Under the pieces are notes generated by a model. It did no database searches. It was not told the DNA's origin and saw nothing but the letters and a program-made list of their open reading frames with translations. Below, piece by piece: positions 1-4,907 of a stretch of DNA of 5,786 nt; position 1 is the stretch's first letter; each line of letters starts with the position of its first letter. Source of the stretch: an uncultured Collinsella sp. (lineage in GTDB: Bacteria; Actinomycetota; Coriobacteriia; Coriobacteriales; Coriobacteriaceae); assembly GCA_900553935.1 (NCBI GenBank), contig USFK01000106.1, forward strand, positions 1-5,786. The letters are read 5' to 3'. A program made the position numbers and the translations under genes.

Positions 1-39
1 TTCGATGTCCAGAATGCGCTCCACGACTTCCAGCGTCAT
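1..39 (-). CDS. Possible N-terminus of a RimI-like GNAT acetyltransferase (partial, runs off the window)
   Basis: Read on the minus strand from an ATG at 39-37, the 13 codons to the window edge give MTLEVVERILDIE. This resembles the opening strand and helix of RimI-type N-acetyltransferases, which often start with a 'MTxEDxxxVxxIE' pattern before a conserved 'xSFxxPW'. RimI acetylates the N-terminal alanine of ribosomal protein S18. The frame stays open upstream to base 120 (YIEP directly precedes the ATG), but it has no other ATG, GTG or TTG there, and no good Shine-Dalgarno stands before the ATG at 39. Only 13 residues are visible, so this is recognition of a short pattern and could be chance. 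If real, it is divergent from the permease. Confidence 0.27.
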   Translation of the reverse strand, partial: MTLEVVERILDIE

Positions 40-147
40 GGGCTCGATGTAAACAACTCGTCCCCCGCAAGCGATAGTCGTATCCCAAATGAGCTGCCCC
101 AGCCCTCTGCCGCATGCGGGTCAAAATGCTACCTGTGCCATATGCCC

Positions 148-153
148 TATAAT
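148..153 (+). promoter_or_regulatory. Probable -10 box of the permease promoter
   Basis: A perfect TATAAT hexamer lies about 50 bases before the permease start at 205, placing transcription start near base 160 and giving a leader of about 45 nt. No good -35 hexamer is seen 16-18 bases upstream, and the TG at 143-144 is one base too far to make a proper extended -10. The box lies downstream of the in-frame ATG at 142, which argues that translation cannot begin at that ATG on this transcript. Confidence 0.5.
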
Positions 154-165
154 GTCCGACCGTTG

Positions 166-182
166 AGCGGCATGGGGCCGCT
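166..182 (+). other. Short hairpin in the permease leader
   Basis: AGCGGC (166-171) and GCCGCT (177-182) are perfect complements around a five-base loop (ATGGG). In the predicted mRNA this stem would end 11 bases before the Shine-Dalgarno at 194. It has no U-run, so it is not a terminator. It does not resemble a purine riboswitch or a PyrR-binding loop that I can recognise. A small effect on translation or mRNA stability is possible but not shown. Confidence 0.4.
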
Positions 183-193
183 GCCTAGGGTAT

Positions 194-199
194 GGGAGG
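194..199 (+). promoter_or_regulatory. Shine-Dalgarno that fixes the permease start
   Basis: GGGAGG stands five bases before the ATG at 205. The reading frame is open all the way back to base 1, with an earlier ATG at 142 and another at 172, but neither of these has a comparable ribosome binding site, and the protein from 205 begins with a normal short polar tail before the first membrane segment. Confidence 0.75.
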
Positions 200-204
200 C
201 GCAA

Positions 205-1518
205 ATGGCAGAGTCGGCAGCAGGGGATGCCCTGTTCGAGCGTACGGGAAAAGTTTCGTTTGTGCAGGTATTACCCCATGCACTGCAACATGTGCTGGCG
301 GCATTCGCGGGTATCGTCACGCCCGCCATCATTATCGCGTCGGTCTGTGGCTTTACCCCTCAAGAGGAAGCCGCTGTCATCCAGGCGTCGCTCGTCCTCT
401 CGGCGCTTGACATTTTCCTTCAACAGTTTCCCATAAAAGGTGTCGTCGGTTCGGGCCTGCCCATTGTGATGGGTGCGAGCTTTACCTTCGTGCCGGCGCT
501 CAAGGCAGTCGGTCTTGAGCTTGGTTTTGAGGCCGTACTGGGCGCCCAGGTAATCGGCGGCGCGCTCGTCGCGCTCTTCGGCCTACTGTTTAGGCGCGTG
601 AGTTTTCTGTTTCCGGCCCCGGTGCTTGGCACCGTCATCTTTGTCATTGGCCTGTCGCTATGCCCAGTGGCAGTTGCCTCCATGGCGGGCGGGGAGGGCG
701 CGGCCGATTTTGGCAGTGTCACCAACTGGGCCGTCGCGCTCGTGACGTTTGTCGTCACCTTTATGGCCGGTAACTACGGCAAGGGCGCGCTTAGGCTGGG
801 CAGCATCCTGGCCGGTATCTGCGCGGGCTTTGTTTTGGCTGCAGTGTTGGGCATGGTCGATTTCTCGGCCATCGCGACCGCCAGCTGGTTTGCTCCGCCT
901 GCCCTGGGCGCCCATCGCCTGGTGTTCGACCCGGCCGCGTGCGCCGTCGTGGGCGTTGTCGCCATTGTCAACGCCGTGCAGGTCATGGGCGAGTTTGCCG
1001 CTGTCTCGTCCGCTGCGCTCGATACCCCTGCGACCGATAGCCAGATTTCGGGCGGTCTGATCGCCAACGGCCTGGTCGGTATGCTGTCGGGCTTTTTGGG
1101 CGGCGTCCCCACGGCAACCTTTGGCCAGAATGTGGGCATTATCGCCGAGAACAAGGTCGTCAACCGTATGGTCTTTACGCTTGCCGCCGCCATCTTGCTC
1201 ATCGCGGGCCTGCTGCCCAAGTGCGCGGCAGTGCTCACGTCCATTCCGCAGCCGGTAATCGGCGGCGCCACGATCGGCGTGTTCGCGACCATCGGCATGA
1301 ACGGCGTTGTCATGTTTGCCCGCCACGGCCTGTCTCAGCGCGATACCACGCTCATGGGTCTCTCTATCGCCTTTGGCACGGGTATTGAGCGCACGGCCGG
1401 CGCGCTTGCCGGCGCTGGATTCCCCGCATGGGTCGGCACCGTCTTTGGCGGATCCTCCATTGCCGTCGCCGCACTCGTTGCTGTGATCCTCAACCTGGTC
1501 CTCCCACGCCAAAAATAA
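205..1518 (+). CDS. NCS2-family nucleobase permease (uracil/xanthine type)
   Basis: This is an inner-membrane importer of the nucleobase:cation symporter-2 (NAT) family, usually proton-coupled uptake of uracil, xanthine or uric acid. The 437-residue product has the family's usual length and about 14 hydrophobic segments. Visible marks are the first-helix QHVL (28-31), the SGLPIVMGASF stretch of TM3 (83-93), the TM8 region VQVMGEFAA with Gln259, and the NAT signature QNVGIIAENK (308-317). The 49-residue spacing from Gln259 to Gln308 equals that between the two uracil-binding glutamates I recall for E. coli UraA (241 and 290), so both acidic positions seem to be glutamine here. Gln at the second site is normal for purine transporters, but Gln at the first is odd. 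The signature threonine is also replaced (Asn316). The local string ANGLVGMLSGFLG looks closest to UraA. The substrate cannot be assigned. Start at 205 was chosen for its Shine-Dalgarno and the downstream position relative to the -10 box. Confidence 0.9.
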   Translation: MAESAAGDALFERTGKVSFVQVLPHALQHVLAAFAGIVTPAIIIASVCGFTPQEEAAVIQASLVLSALDIFLQQFPIKGVVGSGLPIVMGASFTFVPALKAVGLELGFEAVLGAQVIGGALVALFGLLFRRVSFLFPAPVLGTVIFVIGLSLCPVAVASMAGGEGAADFGSVTNWAVALVTFVVTFMAGNYGKGALRLGSILAGICAGFVLAAVLGMVDFSAIATASWFAPPALGAHRLVFDPAACAVVGVVAIVNAVQVMGEFAAVSSAALDTPATDSQISGGLIANGLVGMLSGFLGGVPTATFGQNVGIIAENKVVNRMVFTLAAAILLIAGLLPKCAAVLTSIPQPVIGGATIGVFATIGMNGVVMFARHGLSQRDTTLMGLSIAFGTGIERTAGALAGAGFPAWVGTVFGGSSIAVAALVAVILNLVLPRQK

Positions 1519-1531
1519 CGCCCCATATATG

Positions 1532-1598
1532 AGTTGCGGTGAAATACGGATTGTTTAAGCCTGTTAGGCCGCCCAACAGTCCTTATTTCACCGCAACT
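1532..1598. repeat. 67-nt near-perfect palindrome after the permease
   Basis: The left arm (1532-1550, starting AGTTGCGGTGAAATA) and right arm (1580-1598, ending TATTTCACCGCAACT) are complementary over 19 bases with a single mismatch. Pairing continues inward with a T-G wobble (1551/1579) and TGTT/AACA (1552-1555/1575-1578), so the stem is about 24 pairs long. A small inner hairpin GCC-TGTTA-GGC (1559-1569) sits in the loop. It begins 13 bases after the permease stop. There is no T-run after the stem, so it is not a textbook intrinsic terminator, although it could stop or protect transcripts from either side. Its shape also suits a dispersed palindromic (REP/MITE-like) repeat. No target-site duplication is visible. 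No other copy exists in this window. Confidence 0.85.
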
Positions 1599-1659
1599 GC
1601 TTGTTGGGACCCATTTGTGCGGGGGAGTTGTGGAGTTGTGCAGGCAGACGAGGTTTTTC

Positions 1660-1688
1660 TGGAAATACGCTCCCGATGCGCGTATAGT
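1660..1688 (+). promoter_or_regulatory. Candidate promoter for the ribosomal-protein operon segment
   Basis: TGGAAA at 1660-1665 (four of six matches to TTGACA) and TATAGT at 1683-1688 (five of six to TATAAT) are separated by exactly 17 bases. Transcription would begin near 1695, about 130 bases before the rplE start, with the folded leader in between. Such an internal promoter would let rplE to secY be transcribed without the upstream S10/spc genes that are missing here. The call rests on hexamer match and spacing only. Confidence 0.5.
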
Positions 1689-1705
1689 ACCGATTGTTTT
1701 GTCGG

Positions 1706-1800
1706 CTCCTGCTGCGTCGAGTCCAAACCGCAAAATGCCATGAGCGGCGCGGATGCAGCCAGGAGGCACGAGGACAACCCATCGTGGCCACGCCCCGTGC
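1706..1800 (+). promoter_or_regulatory. Structured 5' leader of rplE (candidate autoregulatory RNA)
   Basis: Two helices can be drawn by hand. Helix A pairs 1706-1718 with 1752-1765: 13 pairs including one G-U, with one bulged C at 1759/1760. Its 33-base loop contains a further CCGC/GCGG stem (1728-1731 with 1744-1747). Helix B pairs GCACG (1766-1770) with CGTGC (1796-1800) and starts at the very next base, so the two could stack end to end. The 3' arm of helix A and the next base hold AGGAGG (1761-1766), a perfect Shine-Dalgarno sequence with no suitably spaced start, largely sequestered by CTCCT. The real rplE ribosome site (AAGGAG, 1814-1819) lies 14 bases after helix B. Leaders of r-protein operons often fold to mimic an rRNA site and bind an encoded protein (in E. 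coli S8 represses the spc operon at rplE). Such a role here is inference, and I do not recognise the fold as a named family. Confidence 0.5.
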
Positions 1801-1825
1801 TTAAAACCCCAAGAAGGAGTGAACA

Positions 1826-2383
1826 ATGGCAGAAGAGAAGTATGTGCCGCGTCTGAAGACCAAGTACAACAACGAGGTCAAGCAGCAGCTTCAGGACAAG
1901 TTCCAGTACGAGAACGTCATGATGATCCCCAAGTTTGAGAAGATCGTTGTGAACATGGGTGTCGGCGAGGCCGCTACCGATTCCAAGGCCATCGACGGTG
2001 CCGTGCGCGACCTGCGCGCCATCACCGGCCAGCAGCCGATGATCACCCGTGCCCGCAAGTCCATCGCTACCTTCCGCCTGCGCGCTGGTATGCCGATCGG
2101 CTGCAAGGTTACCCTGCGTGGCGACCGTATGTGGGAGTTCTTCGATCGTCTGACCTCCGTCGCGATTCCCCGTATCCGCGACTTCCGCGGCATCTCCGCC
2201 AAGAGCTTCGACGGCCGTGGTAACTTCTCCATGGGCGTTACCGAGCAGCTCATCTTCCCCGAGATCGACTTCGACTCCGTCGATCACCAGCGTGGTATGG
2301 ACATCACTTTCGTGACCACCGCCAACACCGATGAGGAGGCCAAGGCCCTTCTGGACGCCTTCGGTTTCCCGTTCAAGAAATAG
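1826..2383 (+). CDS. rplE: 50S ribosomal protein L5
   Basis: L5 binds 5S rRNA with L18 and anchors it in the central protuberance of the large subunit, contacting the P-site tRNA. The 185 residues match the family along their length: IPKFEKIVVNMGVG (34-47), a GQQPMITRARKSIATFRLR block (68-86), GCKVTLRG (92-99), the FFDRL and DFRG segments, and the C-terminal FGFPFKK. AAGGAG at 1814-1819, six bases before the ATG, fixes the start. In nearly all bacteria rplN and rplX come directly before it. Here the preceding 307 bases hold no gene and then comes a permease. In E. coli this gene's start is where S8 represses the spc operon, which makes the folded leader upstream worth noting. Confidence 0.97.
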   Translation: MAEEKYVPRLKTKYNNEVKQQLQDKFQYENVMMIPKFEKIVVNMGVGEAATDSKAIDGAVRDLRAITGQQPMITRARKSIATFRLRAGMPIGCKVTLRGDRMWEFFDRLTSVAIPRIRDFRGISAKSFDGRGNFSMGVTEQLIFPEIDFDSVDHQRGMDITFVTTANTDEEAKALLDAFGFPFKK

Positions 2384-2398
2384 GTTCACCTGCCCTAT

Positions 2399-2428
2399 AA
2401 GCGCCGTTCCCACAAGGGGGCGGCGCTT
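2399..2428 (+). other. Strong hairpin between rplE and rpsZ
   Basis: Bases 2399-2411 pair with 2416-2428: eight Watson-Crick pairs (AAGCGCCG/CGGCGCTT), two T-G wobbles, then three G-C pairs, closing on a four-base ACAA loop. That gives a 13-pair uninterrupted RNA stem. The sequence after it is GGGGCGAACAATA, with no U-run, so it is not an intrinsic terminator. It starts 16 bases after the rplE stop and ends 22 bases before the rpsZ Shine-Dalgarno. A processing or stability element, or a protein-binding site that uncouples translation of the two genes, is possible. Confidence 0.75.
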
Positions 2429-2462
2429 GGGGCGAACAATACTCTATGTGAGGAGGATATAA

Positions 2463-2648
2463 GTGGCTAAGACATCGATGATCGTCAAGTGCAATCGCAA
2501 GCAGAAGTTCTCTACTCGTGAGTACACGCGCTGCCAGCGCTGCGGCCGTCCGCACTCTGTGTACCGCAAGTTCGGCCTGTGCCGTGTCTGCTTCCGCGAG
2601 CTTGCACTCAAGGGCGAGCTTCCCGGCGTTAAGAAGGCCAGCTGGTAA
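2463..2648 (+). CDS. rpsZ: 30S ribosomal protein S14, zinc-binding type Z
   Basis: S14 sits in the head of the small subunit and assembles late, next to S3 and S10. The product is 61 residues, the short form, with two CxxC pairs (Cys24/Cys27 and Cys40/Cys43) that bind one zinc ion. The core YTRCQRCGRPHSVYRKFGLC and the end GVKKASW are typical. The start is a GTG, preceded by AGGAGG at 2451-2456 with six bases between. A later in-frame ATG at codon 6 lacks such a site and would remove the conserved MAKTS opening. The gene is separated from rplE by 79 bases that include a strong hairpin. Zinc-free longer S14 paralogues often exist elsewhere in actinobacterial genomes under Zur control; none is visible here. 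Confidence 0.97.
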   Translation: MAKTSMIVKCNRKQKFSTREYTRCQRCGRPHSVYRKFGLCRVCFRELALKGELPGVKKASW

Positions 2649-2660
2649 GTCACTACCAGC
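2641..2660 (+). other. Hairpin over the rpsZ stop codon
   Basis: GCTGGT (2641-2646) pairs perfectly with ACCAGC (2655-2660) around an eight-base loop. The stem includes the last tryptophan codon and the first base of the TAA stop. No T-run follows. Terminating ribosomes would open it, so any role in linking rpsZ and rpsH translation is speculative. Confidence 0.4.
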
Positions 2661-2703
2661 GTTTCAAGCATCAGTTTGGAACAGGGAAAACGCGCTAAAA
2701 AGG

Positions 2704-2726
2704 CTTTGCCGTTAAGGGCGGCGAAG
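2704..2726 (+). other. Hairpin in the rpsZ-rpsH gap
   Basis: CTTTGCCG (2704-2711) pairs with CGGCGAAG (2719-2726), eight pairs including one T-G wobble, with a seven-base loop (TTAAGGG). The rpsZ-rpsH gap of 119 bases is the longest inside this operon and contains this stem and nothing else I can call. The rpsH ribosome site lies 28 bases further on. It could be a stability element or a regulator-binding site; there is no U-run for termination. Confidence 0.5.
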
Positions 2727-2767
2727 AACCAAGAGCACGTGTTCATCAAGAACGAAGGAGAATCTGT

Positions 2768-3166
2768 ATGAACCTTACAGACCCGATCGCAGATATGCTT
2801 ACGCGCATCCGTAACGCTAACTCTGTGAACAAGGCCACGGTCTCCATGCCGAGCAGCAAGAAGCTCGTCGAGATCGCTCGTGTTCTGCACGAGGAGGGCT
2901 ACATCGAGGGCTACGATGTCGAGGACACCGTTCCCCAGAAGACTCTGCACATCACGCTTAAGTATGGTCCCAAGAAGGCTAAGGTCATCAACGGCATCCG
3001 CCGCATTTCCAAGCCGGGCCTGCGTAAGTACACCGGCGTTGCCGACATGCCCCGCGTCCGCGGTGGCCTTGGTACCGCCATTATTTCCACCAGCCATGGC
3101 GTTATGACCGACCGCGATGCTCGCAAGCACAACGTCGGCGGCGAGATCATCGCTTACGTCTGGTAA
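2768..3166 (+). CDS. rpsH: 30S ribosomal protein S8
   Basis: S8 is a primary binder of the 16S rRNA central domain (helix 21) and is the translational repressor of the spc operon in E. coli. All 132 residues look standard: the opening TDPIADMLTRIRNAN, the middle LKYGPKKAKVINGIRRISKPGLRKY, and the signature STSHGVMTDRDARKHNVGG ending in AYVW. AAGGAG at 2755-2760 stands seven bases before the ATG. It follows a 119-base gap with a hairpin and is followed 33 bases later by rplF. Whether it regulates this operon through the rplE leader or a gap hairpin cannot be told from sequence alone. Confidence 0.97.
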   Translation: MNLTDPIADMLTRIRNANSVNKATVSMPSSKKLVEIARVLHEEGYIEGYDVEDTVPQKTLHITLKYGPKKAKVINGIRRISKPGLRKYTGVADMPRVRGGLGTAIISTSHGVMTDRDARKHNVGGEIIAYVW

Positions 3167-3199
3167 TTCGCTCGGTAGGTAGAAGGAAAGGAGATCACC

Positions 3200-3736
3200 G
3201 TGTCTCGTATCGGTAATAAGCCTGTCCAGATTCCCGCCGGAGTCGAAGTGGCAGTCAACGGCAACAACGTTGTCGTCAAGGGCCCCAAGGGCCAGCTCGA
3301 GCTCGATGTCTTTGAGAAGCTCGCTATCAACATCGAGGACAACGTCCTCACCGTTTCCCGTCCCGACGACGAGCGTGAGACCCGTGCCCGCCACGGCCTC
3401 ACCCGTGCCCTCATCCACAACATGGTTGTTGGCGTTTCCGAGGGCTTCGAGAAGAAGCTCGAGCTCGCCGGCGTCGGTTACCGCGTGCAGCAGAAGGGCA
3501 AGAACCTCGAGTTCTCCCTGGGCTTCTCGCACCCCGTGATCGTCGAGGCTCCCGAGGGCATCACCTTCGAGGTTCCCGACAACACCCACGTGAACGTCAA
3601 GGGTATCAACAAGCAGCAGGTCGGTCAGATCGCCGCTGAGATCCGCGGCCATCGTCCTCCCGAGCCTTACAAGGGCAAGGGTATCCACTACGTTGGCGAG
3701 CACATCCGCCGCAAGCTGGGTAAGGCCGCCAAGTAG
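3200..3736 (+). CDS. rplF: 50S ribosomal protein L6
   Basis: L6 binds 23S rRNA near the sarcin-ricin loop and the factor-binding site. The product has 178 residues in the two repeated L6 folds (roughly 1-80 and 83-170). Family marks are the start MSRIGNKPVQIP, the LELAGVGYRVQ segment and the C-terminal RNA-contacting PEPYKGKGI (154-162) followed by HYVGEHIRRKLGK. The start is GTG, with AAGGAG at 3188-3193 six bases upstream, and the resulting N-terminus matches the family exactly. It is 33 bases after rpsH with no structure seen between them, and 75 bases before rplR. Confidence 0.97.
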   Translation: MSRIGNKPVQIPAGVEVAVNGNNVVVKGPKGQLELDVFEKLAINIEDNVLTVSRPDDERETRARHGLTRALIHNMVVGVSEGFEKKLELAGVGYRVQQKGKNLEFSLGFSHPVIVEAPEGITFEVPDNTHVNVKGINKQQVGQIAAEIRGHRPPEPYKGKGIHYVGEHIRRKLGKAAK

Positions 3737-3761
3737 TCGTAACCGACTCACTCGCATAAGA

Positions 3762-3783
3762 CCAGCACCCCGTCAGGTGCTGG
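3762..3783 (+). other. Hairpin in the rplF-rplR gap, weak attenuator candidate
   Basis: CCAGCACC (3762-3769) and GGTGCTGG (3776-3783) are perfect eight-base complements around a six-base loop (CCGTCA). A run of five T (3795-3799) follows only after 11 other bases, too far for a classical terminator, and the rplR ribosome site (AGGAG, 3800-3804) directly follows that run. It may tune downstream expression or mark an RNA-processing site, or be left from an ancestral terminator. Confidence 0.55.
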
Positions 3784-3811
3784 CAAGATCAACCTTTTTA
3801 GGAGTTTACGT

Positions 3812-4180
3812 ATGAACAAGCATAAGGCGAAGCTGGAAGGCCTCAAGCGTCGTCAGCGTCGTGTTCGCGGCAAGGTCTCGGGTACCTCCGAGCGTCCGCG
3901 TCTTCGCGTGACCCGTACTAACGCCAACATCTATGCCCAGATCATCGACGACAGCAAGGGCTCCAGCCTGACGCTCGTCTCTGCCTCGACCCTCGAGGCC
4001 GAGTTCAAGGGCACCCACACCTCGAACAAGGAGGCTGCGGAGAAGGTCGGTCAGCTCGTTGGCAAGCGTGCCATCGAGGCCGGCATCACCAAGGTCGCCT
4101 TCGATCGCGGTGGCCGTATCTACCATGGCCGCGTCAAGGCCCTCGCCGACGGTGCTCGTGCCGCCGGTCTCGAGTTCTAG
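3812..4180 (+). CDS. rplR: 50S ribosomal protein L18
   Basis: L18 binds 5S rRNA and, with L5, docks it on the large subunit. The 122-residue product has the usual basic N-terminal tail (MNKHKAKLEGLKRRQRRVRGKV), the ERPRLRVTRTNANIYAQIIDD strand region, and the conserved end FDRGGRIYHGRVKALADGAR with a final AAGLEF. AGGAG at 3800-3804 lies seven bases before the ATG. The TAG stop shares bases with the Shine-Dalgarno of rpsE (AGGAGG, 4179-4184), which suggests tight translational linkage of the two genes. Confidence 0.97.
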   Translation: MNKHKAKLEGLKRRQRRVRGKVSGTSERPRLRVTRTNANIYAQIIDDSKGSSLTLVSASTLEAEFKGTHTSNKEAAEKVGQLVGKRAIEAGITKVAFDRGGRIYHGRVKALADGARAAGLEF

Positions 4181-4194
4181 GAGGTATGTAGCAC

Positions 4195-4719
4195 ATGGCT
4201 CGTAATCAGAAGCAGCAGCGCGAGGCCTCCGAGTTCGAGGAGCGCGTCGTTTACATCAACCGCGTGTCGAAGACCGTCAAGGGTGGTCGTCGCATGAGCC
4301 TCGTCGCTCTCGTCGTCGTTGGCGACGGCAAGGGCAACGTCGGCGTTGGCATGGGCAAGTCCGCTGAGGTGCCCCTGGCCATCTCCAAGGCGTCTCTCGA
4401 TGCCAAGAAGAACATGTTCCACGTGCCGGTGACCGAGCAGGGCACCATCCCGCACGAGGTTCTCGGCCACTTTGGTGCCGGCCGCATCATCATCAAGCCC
4501 GCTGTCGAGGGTACCGGCGTTATCGCCGGCGGCGCTGTGCGTCCCCTCTTCGAGCTTGCTGGCATCAAGAACGTCCTGTCCAAGTCCCTCGGTACCGACA
4601 ACGGCCTCAACATCATCAAGGCTGCCGTCGAGGGCCTCAAGGAGCTCTCCAGCCCTGAGGACGTCGCGGCTCGCCGTGGCCTGACGGTCTCCGAGATGTT
4701 CGTCGGTAAGGAGAACTAA
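4195..4719 (+). CDS. rpsE: 30S ribosomal protein S5
   Basis: S5 lies at the mRNA entry side of the small subunit and affects decoding accuracy. The 174 residues show the double-stranded-RNA-binding-like N-terminal domain with RVVYINRVSKTVKGGRRMS (17-35) and VVVGDGKGNVGVGMGKS, then the C-terminal domain with FGAGRIIIKPAVEGTGVIAGG and the NVLSKSLGT segment. The loop around residues 25-32 (SKTVKGGR), where spectinomycin-resistance changes occur in other bacteria, looks wild-type as far as I recall the E. coli sequence. The start has AGGAGG ten bases upstream, a slightly long spacing; an ATG at 4185 lies too close to it and meets a stop at once. The gene is 14 bases after rplR and two bases before rpmD. 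Confidence 0.97.
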   Translation: MARNQKQQREASEFEERVVYINRVSKTVKGGRRMSLVALVVVGDGKGNVGVGMGKSAEVPLAISKASLDAKKNMFHVPVTEQGTIPHEVLGHFGAGRIIIKPAVEGTGVIAGGAVRPLFELAGIKNVLSKSLGTDNGLNIIKAAVEGLKELSSPEDVAARRGLTVSEMFVGKEN

Positions 4720-4721
4720 GC

Positions 4722-4904
4722 ATGGCTGACACCATCAAGATCAAGCAGGTCCGCAGCACCAACGGTTGCAAGCAGGACCAGGTCCGTACTGTCCGTGCCC
4801 TCGGTCTCCACAGGATCCGCGAGGTTCGCGAGATTGCTGACAACGAGTCCGTCCGCGGCATGATCTTCAAGGTCAAGCACCTTGTCGAGATTGTAGAGGA
4901 GTAG
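4722..4904 (+). CDS. rpmD: 50S ribosomal protein L30
   Basis: L30 is a small protein on the solvent side of the large subunit. The 60 residues follow the family layout: a first strand IKIKQVRSTNGC, the helix with VRTVRALGLHRI, and GMIFKVKHLVEI near the end. Its ribosome site AAGGAG (4708-4713) lies inside the last codons of rpsE and the gap is only two bases, so translation is probably coupled. L30 is missing in some bacterial lineages, so its presence is mildly informative for classification. Confidence 0.96.
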   Translation: MADTIKIKQVRSTNGCKQDQVRTVRALGLHRIREVREIADNESVRGMIFKVKHLVEIVEE

Positions 4905-4907
4905 CAA

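Noticed and set aside
142..204. A longer permease starting at ATG 142 (458 residues), or even an open frame from base 1
   Set aside because: The ATG at 142 lies before the TATAAT box at 148-153 and lacks a Shine-Dalgarno, while ATG 205 has GGGAGG five bases upstream. The extra residues look unlike the NCS2 N-terminus.
160..204. A purine riboswitch or PyrR site controlling the permease
   Set aside because: The predicted leader is only about 45 bases, too short for a purine aptamer, and no PyrR-binding loop consensus is recognisable.
658..1512. A 284-codon minus-strand open frame opposite the permease
   Set aside because: Its composition is unusually rich in Asp, Gly, His and Arg, as expected from the complement of hydrophobic membrane-protein codons. 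It has no family resemblance.
1532..1598. The palindrome as an integron attC site or CRISPR repeat
   Set aside because: There is only one copy, no attC core motifs are visible, and there is no spacer-repeat pattern or cas gene in the window.
1784..1804. A six-codon leader peptide (GTG, VATPRA) in the rplE leader as a possible attenuation peptide
   Set aside because: The nearest purine-rich site is weakly placed, there is no run of regulatory codons, and no terminator/antiterminator pair follows.
1740..1856. A short upstream ORF (starting MSGADAARRHEDN) in the rplE leader that overlaps the rplE start
   Set aside because: There is no Shine-Dalgarno before the ATG, which lies in the loop of helix A. 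The sequence has no known family, and rplE has its own strong ribosome site.
1583..2413. A 276-codon minus-strand open frame over rplE and its leader
   Set aside because: It is a shadow of rplE extended through the non-coding leader, with repetitive low-complexity translation and no usable start context.
2444..3757. A 437-codon open frame on the minus strand across rpsZ, rpsH and rplF
   Set aside because: It is antisense to three certain ribosomal genes. Strong codon bias in high-GC r-protein genes leaves the opposite strand free of stops. Its translation has no recognisable domain.
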